The notes below the pieces were generated by a model. The model searched no databases. It was not told the origin of the DNA and saw only the letters and a program-made list of their open reading frames with translations. From an uncultured Bacteroidota bacterium (GTDB lineage Bacteria > Bacteroidota > Bacteroidia > Chitinophagales > Chitinophagaceae): DNA of 58,075 nucleotides. The position numbers and the translations under genes are program-made. The stretch is from NCBI GenBank assembly GCA_903903635.1, contig CAIUZK010000201.1, positions 1-58,075 on the forward strand, in the 5' to 3' direction. Positions 46,101 to 54,500 of the stretch are shown one piece after another; positions within the stretch are counted from its first letter, which is position 1, and each line of letters begins with the position of its first letter.

Positions 46101-48235
46101 GACCCGCAGGTACTGGCGTCACTGATTCCGCCTGCCACACCACTAATGATTACAGGATTACCAGCGGTACCTGCATAATAAGTACATGGTGAAGAATAGG
46201 ATGATGGTATACAGGATGAAGCAGCAACCCCTGTTAATGTTAATAACTGTGAGGAAGAACTGGCTGAAGAGGCCCCGCAACTTACTACACAACGAAAATA
46301 GGTACTCGATGCAAGCCCCATAAAAATGTAAGTACTGTTTGTTGCTCCAAAAACATTAGTCCATGTGCTGTTATCAGGACTGGATTGCCACTGATAAGTA
46401 AGACCGGCAACAGCACTAACACCTGTTAAACTAAGGTTGAAAGAAGTACCACCTGTACCCGAAGTTGGAAAGGATGTAGCGCTACCCGCCGTTGGTGTAC
46501 CCGAACAGCCAGGTAAGGCATTGCCATTAACTGCGATGTTATATGTAGCAGCAATTCCACCTCCGGTCACGGCAACCACATCTGAATAAGTTGTAGCGGC
46601 AGTAGGATTAAACTGGATATAAAATGGTGTTGGACTTAATGAAGGAGGTGTATAGGATAATGTAATGGATGAAGTCCATGGTCCTCCTGCGCTTGTAGAA
46701 ACCTGGAAATAAGCAGGAGCTGTAATGGTAATAGGCCCCGCTGTAAGGTTGCCTCCGGCTAAGATTGATGATGAAACAGTACTGGATCCGATGGCCTGAA
46801 GTCCAAAGCTAACTGTTGTAGGTACAGCATATACATAAGGCACAACAGCGCCAAAGATATAATCACCGGCAAGCGAATTGAGCAATGTGGCTGAAGTTGG
46901 CGTAGAAGTATAAGGAGAACTGGTATTAATATTGTTGGTAGGCGAAGACAACCACGAACCACCTGCAAATTGTTGTGTCTTGAATTGTGTATTGGATCCT
47001 CCAAGAATATCACCCGCATTATAAGTAACTGCTGGTGTTACGCTGGTTGGCCCTGCTGCGGCCTGATTACTAATTGTCCAGTAATGATTGACCATAGCAG
47101 AAAGACCAAAACCAGAGGTTGTTGCAGATGGATGCAGGCCGGCACTGCACAGAACGCCTAATGAACCTGCTGTTCCTGCCGCACTGAAATTGAGCAGCAT
47201 GGGTGCATAGGTTGCATCACCCACTTCATAGTTTACGCTGGTAAAACCGGTAATGGTTTTGATAAGATTTCCGATAACATAATTTCCTGCCCCTGCCCCT
47301 GCAACCGCTGTTGAATTACCAGGTATAGTAAGGGCGTAGCCTCCGGTACTTAAAGTACCTGATATAAAATTGATTGCATTGGTGGTACTTGTATTTGATG
47401 TATTTTGAGAAAGCGTAACCCCGGCACTATTATTAATGATTAACTGAGCGGGTGATGTTAATGAAGAAGGTAAGAGCGCCCCGGTCACCTGTGCCGAAGT
47501 ACCGTCAAATCCGTAATTTGCTGCGACATTCAAAGTTTTAGCGCCTGAAGCTAATAATGTACCGTTAATTCCTGTTGGAACCCCTGTATACATGGTTGCT
47601 CCGCTGTTTAGTGTAAATGGCAAGGTACCACTTTGAGTATATGGTCCGAAATCAATGGTACCTGTTACAGCCATGGCATAAGAGTTTGTCCAGAGCATAT
47701 TTGATGTAAGCGCAACAGTAACTCCTGCATCAACATAGGAATAAGTGTAAGTACTGCTACCTGTGCTATTTATATTTAAATGCTGTGGGCTTGCCAGTGT
47801 AGAAGCCGTATTGGTAAAATGCACATAATTATAAGAAGGTGGATTGGTCATAATAGCACTTCCTGTTATCGTTAAATCTCCTGAAATATAAAAATAATTT
47901 CCAGTTGTTCCAACAATTCCGCCTGTGCCCAATACCTGTAGATTACCAACATAGATATTGGCGCATCCATTCGTAAATGTTACGCCATTAACCTGCAATG
48001 TAGTATTGGGTCCTAAGGTCCATGTAGAACTGGTAACACCGGTCATAGGAACCTGCATAATAAACACATCCCCGGCAGTAGTAAAGTTGGCTGGGTTTGA
48101 CCCTCCACCACCACTAATACTATTCCAGTTAGTCAATACTGTTGGGTCTCCCCCCGATGTTACAGAATACCATGTTGCTGCAAAAACAGCAGTATTAATC
48201 AAACAAAACAGTGCCAGAATAAATAATTTCCTCAT
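37142..48235 (-). CDS. Giant T9SS-secreted repeat protein A (20 Ig-like modules, two GEVED domains)
   Basis: A 3697-residue surface protein. The signal peptide is about 1-19. Residues 20-465 are a glycine/threonine-rich beta-structured head. A block of choice-of-anchor-like domain, Ig-like domain and GEVED domain (about 467-840, WIDFNDNGVF near 747) is repeated in tandem at about 845-1235 (WIDFNDNGIF near 1141). Ig/BIG2-like domains with TWSSSNTAVATI-type strands follow (to about 1558). Residues 1560-3338 are 20 modules of about 89 residues. Each module reads roughly YTVTGGGxYCxGGxGVHVGL, YQLYxxGxxVG, GTGxxxDFGxQT, YTVxATN and GCxxxMxGSATV, with two conserved Cys. Three Ig/PKD-like domains (3339-3616) and a type-A T9SS sorting domain (3617-3697, PNPNNG ... 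GMYILNVRTL) finish it. The likely role is a long adhesin or surface filament; the module is not a family I can name. ATG start at 48235, own promoter and terminator. Confidence 0.9.
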   Translation of the reverse strand: MRKLFILALFCLINTAVFAATWYSVTSGGDPTVLTNWNSISGGGGSNPANFTTAGDVFIMQVPMTGVTSSTWTLGPNTTLQVNGVTFTNGCANIYVGNLQVLGTGGIVGTTGNYFYISGDLTITGSAIMTNPPSYNYVHFTNTASTLASPQHLNINSTGSSTYTYSYVDAGVTVALTSNMLWTNSYAMAVTGTIDFGPYTQSGTLPFTLNSGATMYTGVPTGINGTLLASGAKTLNVAANYGFDGTSAQVTGALLPSSLTSPAQLIINNSAGVTLSQNTSNTSTTNAINFISGTLSTGGYALTIPGNSTAVAGAGAGNYVIGNLIKTITGFTSVNYEVGDATYAPMLLNFSAAGTAGSLGVLCSAGLHPSATTSGFGLSAMVNHYWTISNQAAAGPTSVTPAVTYNAGDILGGSNTQFKTQQFAGGSWLSSPTNNINTSSPYTSTPTSATLLNSLAGDYIFGAVVPYVYAVPTTVSFGLQAIGSSTVSSSILAGGNLTAGPITITAPAYFQVSTSAGGPWTSSITLSYTPPSLSPTPFYIQFNPTAATTYSDVVAVTGGGIAATYNIAVNGNALPGCSGTPTAGSATSFPTSGTGGTSFNLSLTGVSAVAGLTYQWQSSPDNSTWTNVFGATNSTYIFMGLASSTYFRCVVSCGASSASSSSQLLTLTGVAASSCIPSSYSSPCTYYAGTAGNPVIISGVAGGISDASTCGSGTGGSAYYYNNVGMSVTFVQSGSYATTMGPSYYYVSGQIWIDFNDNGVFEQSETVGGYQNPTSTTIARYHPTIVIPANAQPGIHRMRVINGYSSYYAAGYSTTYPAYPKMNPCPSSVVPYVYYADTRDYTAVVNLAPASLISTQSSIAFGNVTTGVSSIPPRFFTITGSNLAGTPITVTPPANFSVSLDGVTWYTGAMSVPFTPGFPVGSLSATNVYVNFNPSAATTYSGNIVISGASLPSAVNVAVSGTGIANCSGTPVAGTTSVTPTSGNGGVVFSLSLTGASTSGGILYQWQSSPDGTTWSNIQDGIYSTYTFSGLLANTYYRCILNCVAGSSAISTSVMVTYTGGVAASSCTPSSYYSPCTYYVGTTGNPVIINGAGGTVISDASPCGSGTGGSPYYYNNTSMSVNLNQGGSYTTTIGSAYYYMSGQIWIDFNDNGIFESSETVGGYQNPTSVTQPRYHPVITIPANATAGAHRMRVENGYTVYYAAGYSTYYPSFPSMNPCPSAVTPYQYYFDTRDYTAIVGTTACAGTPNPGIISVAGTTASCSSFTTNLINVGESATAGMSYQWQSSTSPFGGFTPISGATNSVYSPTLSSPVTLYCRQVATCANSGLSATSLPSQPISYNPTPTAITGNLAVCSTTTSALASTPTGGTWTSDNTTVATIGASSGIVTGGTPGSANITYTLSTGCYISTPITVLAQPGAISGPSSVCPAFTISLSDAGGGTWSSSNTSLATVGVSSGIVTGVTGGNPTITYTLPSGCTAVKPLTVNAITPITGTIGVCSGYGTTLYNATPGGTWSSSNTAVATIDPVTGIVNTYSGGFSTMTYLFPNGCIATAVLGVTNTPVTYTVSGGGYICSGGNAHIYLNGSGVSVGYQILRNGTPIGSPVVGTGAAPFDLGPQTLAGIYTVVANYGTPCAVTMNMGVTITINPLPTVYTVTGGGGFCAGGAGVHAYLNASNTGISYQLMSGVTPVGAAVSGTSGVLDFGSITTPGTYTVVATNTFTGCINNMSGSAVVTINPFPAAYTVTGGGSYCAAGVGVPVGLSNSVSGISYQLYIGITPVGAAVAGNGSPISFGNQLLAGTYTVVATNTTTGCVNNMSGSAVVNIIALPSLYTVMGGGAFCTGGTGVHITLSGSGVGVNYQLYKGVATVGTALAGTGSSLDFGSITVAGIYTVIASVPASACSLTMPGSATVIINPGPSTFNVTGGGSYCSGSGGLHVGLSGSNTGTNYYLFNGTSLIGGASGTGVLIDFGLKVAPGTYTVSASISGTGCAGTMAGSAVITINPLPNAYAVSGGGSYCTGAAAPHVLLSTSDLGINYQLYYNGTPVGSAIVGGAAIDFGAQTAPGIYTVLAIDPIYGCKNFMTGSAIVSINPLPSGYSVSGGGNYCTGGSGVHVSLSNSDAGVSYQLQLSSVNVGSPVSGTGSLLDFGLKTATGVYTVVATNATTTCTSNMPGSATVGLLSLPNDYSLTGGGGLCPGGAGNHIGLIGSDAGITYQLYNGTVAVGPSISGSGSAIDFGLITAPGTYTAKATNISTGCVATMSGTGLISIYALPVANTVTGGGNYCVGGTGVHIGLNGSVTGVNYQIYNGGSPIGGVVPGTGSPIDFGLFTTTGSYNIVATDITTTCTRNMTGSATVGINPLPVTHNVTGGGSYYCAGGTGVPVGLDGSNAGTNYQLYRGGVISGAALPGTGLALDFGLQTVAGSYTVIATTPATGCTNNMLSGASVIVTGLPAMHTVTGGGNYCPGTGGVVVGLNGSNAGDNYQLYLNGTATGSPLSGSGFALTFGLQTGVGNYTVVASDPITGCSTAMTGSTSVAVSSLPLVYNITGGGSYCIGGAGSHIYLSGSTSGVSYALYQGGVLTSTVIAGTGSPLDFGLQPAGTYIIKGTSTSTGCVNTMTGSVAITTNSLPVQYTVGGGGNYCVGGAGADVTLGGSESGVYYQVSLSGSVLGAPVYGTGSPINLGLQTTPGFYSVIATNSTTGCTNTMTGTSTVGNYPAVVPFTVTGGGSYCTSGTGVHVILNGSTSGVSYQLYRNGAIASVPMYGTGLALDFGLQTATGNYTVIGTDIVTSCSKTMTGSPTVSTLPLPSVFNVTGGGAICAVGSGAHVYLNGSSSGVNYQLYNSGILSGSAFAGTGSAIDFGLQTIAGTYTVKATDNTTGCSIDMTGTAPIVTGLVPVAYTVTGSSSTGYCSGGTGVALYLSNSDAGVNYQLYRGTTAVGAPVSGISGALTFGIQTLVGVYTVAATNTSTGCTNNMAGSVSVTINPKPTAYNVTGGGGICVGGSAHLGLSGSATGVTYQVYHSGIAIGSTVSGTGYALDLGAQSLTGNYTVIAMNSSTGCTNNMTGSATIYNYPAPTAFTVTGGGSFCAGSAGAHVGLNGSVTGFSYQLYRGAYLVGSPLAGTGYSIDFGVQTVTGLYTVVASNNATGCTGIMTGGVNVTAIPLPVVQSVSGGGSYCAGDAGVHIGLTGSGTGVNYQLYRGSTPVGGHIAGTGLAIDFGYQTAAGSYTVIATDATSSCTSNMSGSAAVSINSLPDVFPVNGGGSYCNGTGGVHVGLSGSGTGINYTLYYGSTSGSTLAGTGAILDFGNQTLAGSYTVKATNPATGCTSTMSGTATVINVPVVVPTVNIATAGGDTVCSGNLTSFTASVSNGGSAPAYQWAVNGVTTGTSLSYSYIPANGDIVSLVLTSNATCATPAMVNTSAAITVWAKQNPGVTISANPGVEVCQGTSVTFGATPSYGGTAPVYSWMKGGLVVGSGPTYIYVPSSGDVITCKMNSNYTCRLSNYVTSAPSNMIVDVATAPVVGIVAYPGLDIASGESLTLEATVTNGGPSPAYQWSVNGVDAPGATMPSFTGNTFHNGDVVSCSVTSSGGCAGLKGVNSVILNVSNVGVKPVVSSQDDVKVLPNPNNGVFTISGRIGTAGEEATLEITNILGQVVYKNKITASNGLIQENVQLGRSVANGMYILNVRTLNDNKVFHLVVEQ
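38222..43558 (-). repeat. Array of 20 coding repeats (about 267 bp each) in giant gene A
   Basis: 5337 bp encode 1779 residues, an average of 88.95 residues per module. DNA identity between neighbours is modest, so this is an old array, not a recent minisatellite. Every module keeps the Cys after GGGxY and the Cys of the GCxxxM element. Odd modules can be recognised: the 10th has an extra residue before its first Cys, the 12th lacks one in LQPAGTY, and the 16th begins TGSSSTGYCSGG. Confidence 0.92.
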
Positions 48236-48301
48236 ACTTTATATTTTAATTATTATATATATTAGTGTACTAATTATGTATGTACATACACCAAATAACG
48301 C

Positions 48302-48331
48302 CAAATTTATGTTATAAAAACAAAGTGGCAA
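48302..48331 (-). promoter_or_regulatory. Promoter of giant gene A (TTG-N19-TAAATTTG)
   Basis: On the minus strand, TTG (48331-48329), a 19-base spacer and TAAATTTG (48309-48302). Both boxes match the Bacteroidota consensus exactly. The box ends 66 bp before the ATG at 48235. The rest of the 361-bp space 48236-48596 holds only the terminator of gene B. Confidence 0.75.
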
Positions 48332-48540
48332 AATTTAGTTAACAACATAAATGCAATCATTGCGTATTGTAGTTATTCTATAATTATTTACGCATTTGTC
48401 CATTTACATATTAATTTGGGATTGTGGTGTTTGATACAAATTTTACATGTTTTTTCATATCGCATCAGTTGCATTTGAGATAAATAAACCTAAATATCTT
48501 AAATGCGATACAAAGATAATTTGATCTGACCGCTCTAAAA

Positions 48541-48578
48541 TCAAATGGGGTCTCCCTTTTCTGGAAAACCCCATTTGA
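48541..48578 (-). terminator. Hairpin terminator of giant gene B
   Basis: TCAAATGGGGT (48541-48551) pairs perfectly with ACCCCATTTGA (48568-48578), loop 16 bases. It lies 19 bp after the stop of gene B on the minus strand and shares the stem core with the terminator of gene A. A short T-run (TTTT) follows. Confidence 0.75.
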
Positions 48579-48596
48579 GTATGAATTTGAAAACAA

Positions 48597-51500
48597 TTAT
48601 CGCTCAACAACCAGATGGAAGACTTTGTTCTCGTTAAGTGTCTGAACATTCAGAATATACATACCATTGGCAATAGAACCACCCAACTGTACACTTTCCT
48701 GAATCAGCCCGTTGTCGGCTGTTACCTTATTGCGGTAGACCACCTGGCCCAGCATATTGGTTACCTCAAGCAAAGCTTCCTCTTTGGAATTACCAATTCT
48801 GCCGCTGATGGTAAAGGTTCCGTTATTGGGGTTTGGCAATATCTTAATACCATCCTGAATAGAAACTACAGGCTTAACACCTACATTGGCCACATGAACA
48901 ACAACAGAATTTGAACCCTTCAATCCGGCACATCCTCCGCTGCTTGTTACATTACAGCTTACCACATCACCATCATTATAGGTACTTCCCGTAAATGCAG
49001 GAAGCGTAGCGCCTGTAGCATTTGTACCATTTACAGCCCATTGATAAGTTGGCGCCGGTCCGCCATTGGTAACTGTTGCTTCAAGCGTAAGTGGCTGTCC
49101 TTCAGCAATGTTCAATCCGGGATAAGCCGAGATACTGACAACCGGCACTGTTGCTATATCTACTACCATGTTTGCCGGTGCGCTTGTTACAGTGTTCAAA
49201 AGCCTGCAGGTATAATTACTGTTCAATTTACAGCTTATAACATCACCCGGCGCCGGAGTATAAGTATAAGTGGACCCGCTGCCAACCGGTATGCCACCCT
49301 TCAACCATGAGTAAGAAGGTGAAGCTCCTCCGTAAACAGATGTTGCACTAAAAGTAACCGGAGTACCCTGACATACCTCAATGCCAGGATTAGCTGAAAT
49401 AGAAATACCCGGAGTTTGCTTTGCCCAAACTGTGATAGCTGCTGAAGTATTAACCGATACTGGTGTAGCACAGGTGGCGTTGCTGGTAAGAATTAATCCT
49501 ACCACATCGCCATTTACAGGAATATAGCTGTAGCTGATTGATGAACCGGTATTCACTCCGTTAACCGACCATTGGAATGAAGGTGCAGAGCCGCCATTTG
49601 ATAAACTGGCCGTAAATGTAGTCAGATTGCCGGAGCAGACGGTATCGCCTCCCGTTGTAGAGATGCTCACAGTTGGCACTACAACAGAATTACTGGTAAC
49701 TGTAGCCGAACCCGCCATAGCGCTGGTACAACCGGTTGCCGGATTGGTAGCTTTTACTGTATAGCTTCCTGCCAGAGTCTGGTTTCCAAAATCAAGTATT
49801 GTTCCGGTTCCGGCCACAGTGCTGCCGGACGATACACCATGATATAAGGTATAATTCATACCAATTGCTGACCCTGAAAGACCAACGTGCACACCACCAG
49901 TACCATCACAATAACTGCCACCTCCGTTTACCGGATAAACATCTGGCAATGCATTAATAGCTACTATTGCGCTTCCTGACATGTTGTTTACGCAACCCAA
50001 AGATGCTTCAGTAGCAACTACAGTATAGGATCCTGCCGCAGTCTGATAACCAAAATCAATTGCAAGTCCTGATCCAGGTATAGGACTACCCATAAGCGTT
50101 GACCCCTTATATAAACGATAATTAACACCAGTAGCCGAACCACTTAATCCTATATGTACACCAGCATCTCCGGCACAATAGCTTCCGCCGCCAGATACCG
50201 GGTGAACAACAGGTAGCGGAACCGCAGTTACATTAGCCCCGCCGGTCATAATAGCAGTACATCCTGTAGCATTATTTGTAGCCAAAGTTGTATAAAGCCC
50301 TGAGACTGTCTGAATACCAAAATCAAGTGAAGCACCTGTTCCGGGCAAAGCTGACCCTACAAGATCAATTCCTTTGTATAACTGGTAACTGAAACCGCTT
50401 GCTGAACTATTAAGACCAACATGCACACCGGTAGAACCTGAACAGAAATTACCACCGCCTGTCATGCTGTATGCGGTTGGCGCAGGATTGGTATAAATAG
50501 TCGCAGTACCTGTCATTGTATTGATACAACCCGTACTGGTATTCATCGCAATAACCGAATAACTTCCTGTCAGGGTTTGTGCTCCAAGATCAAGGGCAAA
50601 GCCTGTGCCGCTAACAACACTGCCAATGGCAACACCGCTATGGTATACCTGATAATTGATACCAGTTGCCGAACCACTGAGACCAAGAGATCTGCTGCCA
50701 CCGCTGCAAATGCCTCCGCCTCCTGTCACATTAAAGGAAGTTGGTTTTGGATTGATGGTAACAGAAACGCTGCCGGCCATATTATTAGTACAGCCCGCGC
50801 TAATATTAACAGCCGAAACAGTATAGTTACCCACAATAGTCTGACTACCGAATGACATCGAGCCACTGATGCCTGCCACCGGTGCGCCTACTGCGGTTGT
50901 ACCACGATATAACTGGTAATTTACTCCGGCTTCCGAATTGCTTAAATAGATCGCAACACCTGATCCGCCACTGCAATAACCGGTTGAACTGCTGCCTGTA
51001 ACTGTATAGGCCACCGGAACACTTCCAGTATTAATAGTTGCAGTTCCTGTCATATTGATATTGCAGCCTGTAACATTATCCGTTGCTTTAACGGTATAAG
51101 CGCCTGCGGTAGTCAGCAATCCGAAATCTATTGCAGAACCTGTTCCCGGCCAGCTTGAACCGGAGAGTATACCGGAGTTATACAACTGATAACTAACGCC
51201 TGATGATGAGCCACTCAGATAGATATGTGCGCCTGAACCAACTGCACAAATTGCACCGCCACCTGTGACATTATAGGTGGCTGGCAATGGGTAGGTACCT
51301 ACTGTTGCACTGCCTGTCATGGTTTTAGCGCATAGACTTACTATATCTGTACCAATAACTGTATAGTTGCCTGTAACTGTTTGCGAACCAAAGTCAAGCG
51401 GTAAACCGGTACCAAATAATGGGACACCTGTTGCCGTGCTACCAACATATAACTGGTAAGTAACCCCGGTGGTAGATCCGTTAAGCAGGATATGCACACC

Positions 51501-54500
51501 TGTTCCGGAAGCGCAATAGTTTCCGCCACCAGTTACTGTATAAGGTACAATTGCCGGATAATTGCCTACTGTACTTGTACCGGTCATCGTATTGGTACAA
51601 CCCGTTGAACTGTTGGTAGCGATCACTGAATACATACCGGTAGCCGTTTGCAAGCCCATATCAATAGAAGTACCTGTGCCATATACCGGAACTCCTACTG
51701 TCGATCCTGATAAACTTAACTGATAATATACCCCGCTTTCAGATCCGCCCAAAGTAATATCAGATCCTGCACCACCTGCACAATACAAGCCGCCACCGGC
51801 TACAGCATATTGTACCGGCAATGGATTGGCGGTTACTGATGCCGACCCGGTCATTGTGTTAATACACCCTGTAGAAGTACTTGTTCCTTTTATTGTATAG
51901 GTTCCTGCAGGTTGTAATCCAAAATCAAGCGGCGAACCGGTACCTGCAACAACTGTTGTTGTCAGCACACCGGCATTATATAATGCATAGCTCACACCCG
52001 AAGTCGAGCCATTGAGATAAATGTGAGATCCTGTACTACCAATACAATAACTACCGCCCCCCGTAATATTATAAACCAAAGGCAGTGCCGACATAGCCAC
52101 GGTAGTTACCCCTGCCATTCCCGCGCTGCATCCGGTAATGGGGTCGGCTGCAACTACGCTATAGTTACCTGGAGTAGTCTGCAACCCGAAACTCAAAGCT
52201 GAAGTGGTTCCGGCAATAGGACTGCCAGAAGCTAATCCATTGATGTATAATTGATAAATCACTCCGGTATTCGATCCGTTCAATCCAACGGTTACTCCAC
52301 CCGAACCCGGACAATAGTTTCCGCCACCTGTAACTGTATGCGATGCAGGAGATCCGATTACAGTTATTGATACACCGCTGAGCATGCTGGCGCTACAGCC
52401 TGTTGATACAGTTGTTGCAACCACTGAGTAACTGCCCCCAACTGTCTGCAACCCATAATCCAAAGCCAGTCCTGTACCCGGAACGGGTGTACCTACAAGA
52501 ACGCCGCTTCTATATAACTGGTAGTTGGTTCCTGTATTTGAGCCATCCAGACTAACCGGCAATCCAATACCTCCGGCACAAGTAAAACTTCCGCCACCGG
52601 TTACAGAATGCATTACGGGCAATGGATTGGCACCTACAGTTGCACTACCAGTCATTGTATTCAAACAGGTGGTAACCGCATTGGTGCCTACTACAGTATA
52701 AGTACCAGAACTTGTAAATAACCCAAAGTCTATTGGAGATCCTGTTCCGGGAATTAACCCGCCAACCGGAGATCCTCCATTAAATATCTGGTAATTAACA
52801 CCGGAAACCGAACCATTTAATCCAATATGCACACCTGTACCTCCTGTACAATAATTACCGCCGCCGGTAACCGTATTGGCTGCCGGAAGTGGGTTTACAC
52901 TTATTATCACGCTACCCGACATATTATTAATACAACCTGTTATAAGGTTGGTTGCTTTTACCGTATAAGTTCCTGCAACAGTCTGCAATCCAAAATCAAG
53001 TGCACTACCAGATCCTGCTATAGCTGCACCAACAGCAACAGTTCCGTTATACAACTGATAAGAAACCCCTGCATCTGAATTAGATAAACCAATACTTCTG
53101 CCTGAACCACCGGTACAATAACTTCCGCCGCCGGTTACATTGTATACGGTTGGCAAGAGCAAAATACCAACTGTGGCGCTGCCTGGCATAGTTGATGAAC
53201 ACCCGGTTACAGCATTAGTTGCAATAACCGTATAGGTACCCGCGGTTGTAACCAATCCGAAATCAAGTGCTGAACCAGTTCCAGCCACCGGAGTTCCTGC
53301 TGAAACTATTCCTAACTTCAATTGGTAATTCACACCAGCATCTGAGTTGTTTATATTCACATGTACACCTGTACCACCAGTACAATAATACCCGCCACCG
53401 GATACGGTATATCCTGATGGCAGCGGATTGGCAACAACAGTAACACTTCCGTTCATGGTATTCATACAACCTGTTGCAGTAATAGTAGCAATAACTGTAT
53501 AAGTACCCGCTGCAGGCTGAACTCCGAAATCCAATGAACTGCCTGTTCCTGCCATGGCAGTACCAACAGGTGTAGTTCCGTTCATCAGTTGATACGAAAC
53601 CCCGCTTGTTGAAGAGCTGAGCAGCACATGCGGCGCTGCAGCTCCTGAACAATAACTGCCACCACCTGTAACATTAAATGCCGTTGGCAATGCATTAATA
53701 GATATAGTAACACTTCCTGTCATATTCCCACCACAACCTGTACCAGTTACAGTAGCAGTAACTGTATAAATACCTGCTGCTATTTCCAATCCGAAATCAA
53801 GTGGCGCACCTGTACCTGATGCTCCTCCTACAATAGTAGCGCCGTTATACAGGTAGTAATTGGTTCCTATTACAGATCCGTTAAGTCCTACATGTAATCC
53901 ACCTGTTCCTAAGCAATAATTGCCACCACCGGTAACAGTAAAACTAACAGGTGGCGGATTGATGGATACAATTACACTGCCTATCATTGAATTAGTACAA
54001 GTTGAGGCCGGAATTGAGGCAACAACAGTGTAGGTACCAACAGCGGTAAAAATGCCGAAATCGATGGCGCTACCTGTACCTGCAACTAAACCGCCTACTG
54101 TGCCCGGCCCGTTATATAACTGATAGTTGGTACCTACTGATGAACCACTCAGGCCAATATGTACACCCGTGCTTCCTGAACAATAAGAACCACCACCTGT
54201 AACTGAATAAAACAACGGCAACGATATAATACTTACAGTCGCACTGCCAGTCATATTGCTGACACAAGCTGTAGTTGCATTGGTTGCAATAACAGTATAA
54301 GTACCTGCAAGAGTCTGGTTTCCAAAAGATATTGATGCGCTGGTTCCCGCAACAGGCGAGCCAATGGCAACCCCACCCTGGTACAATTGATAATTCACAC
54401 CAATAACCGATCCGCTTAATGAAACCGGCATACCGGAACCACCCACGCAATAGCTGCCACCACCCGAAACTGTAAATACAGCAGGTAATGGATTGATACT

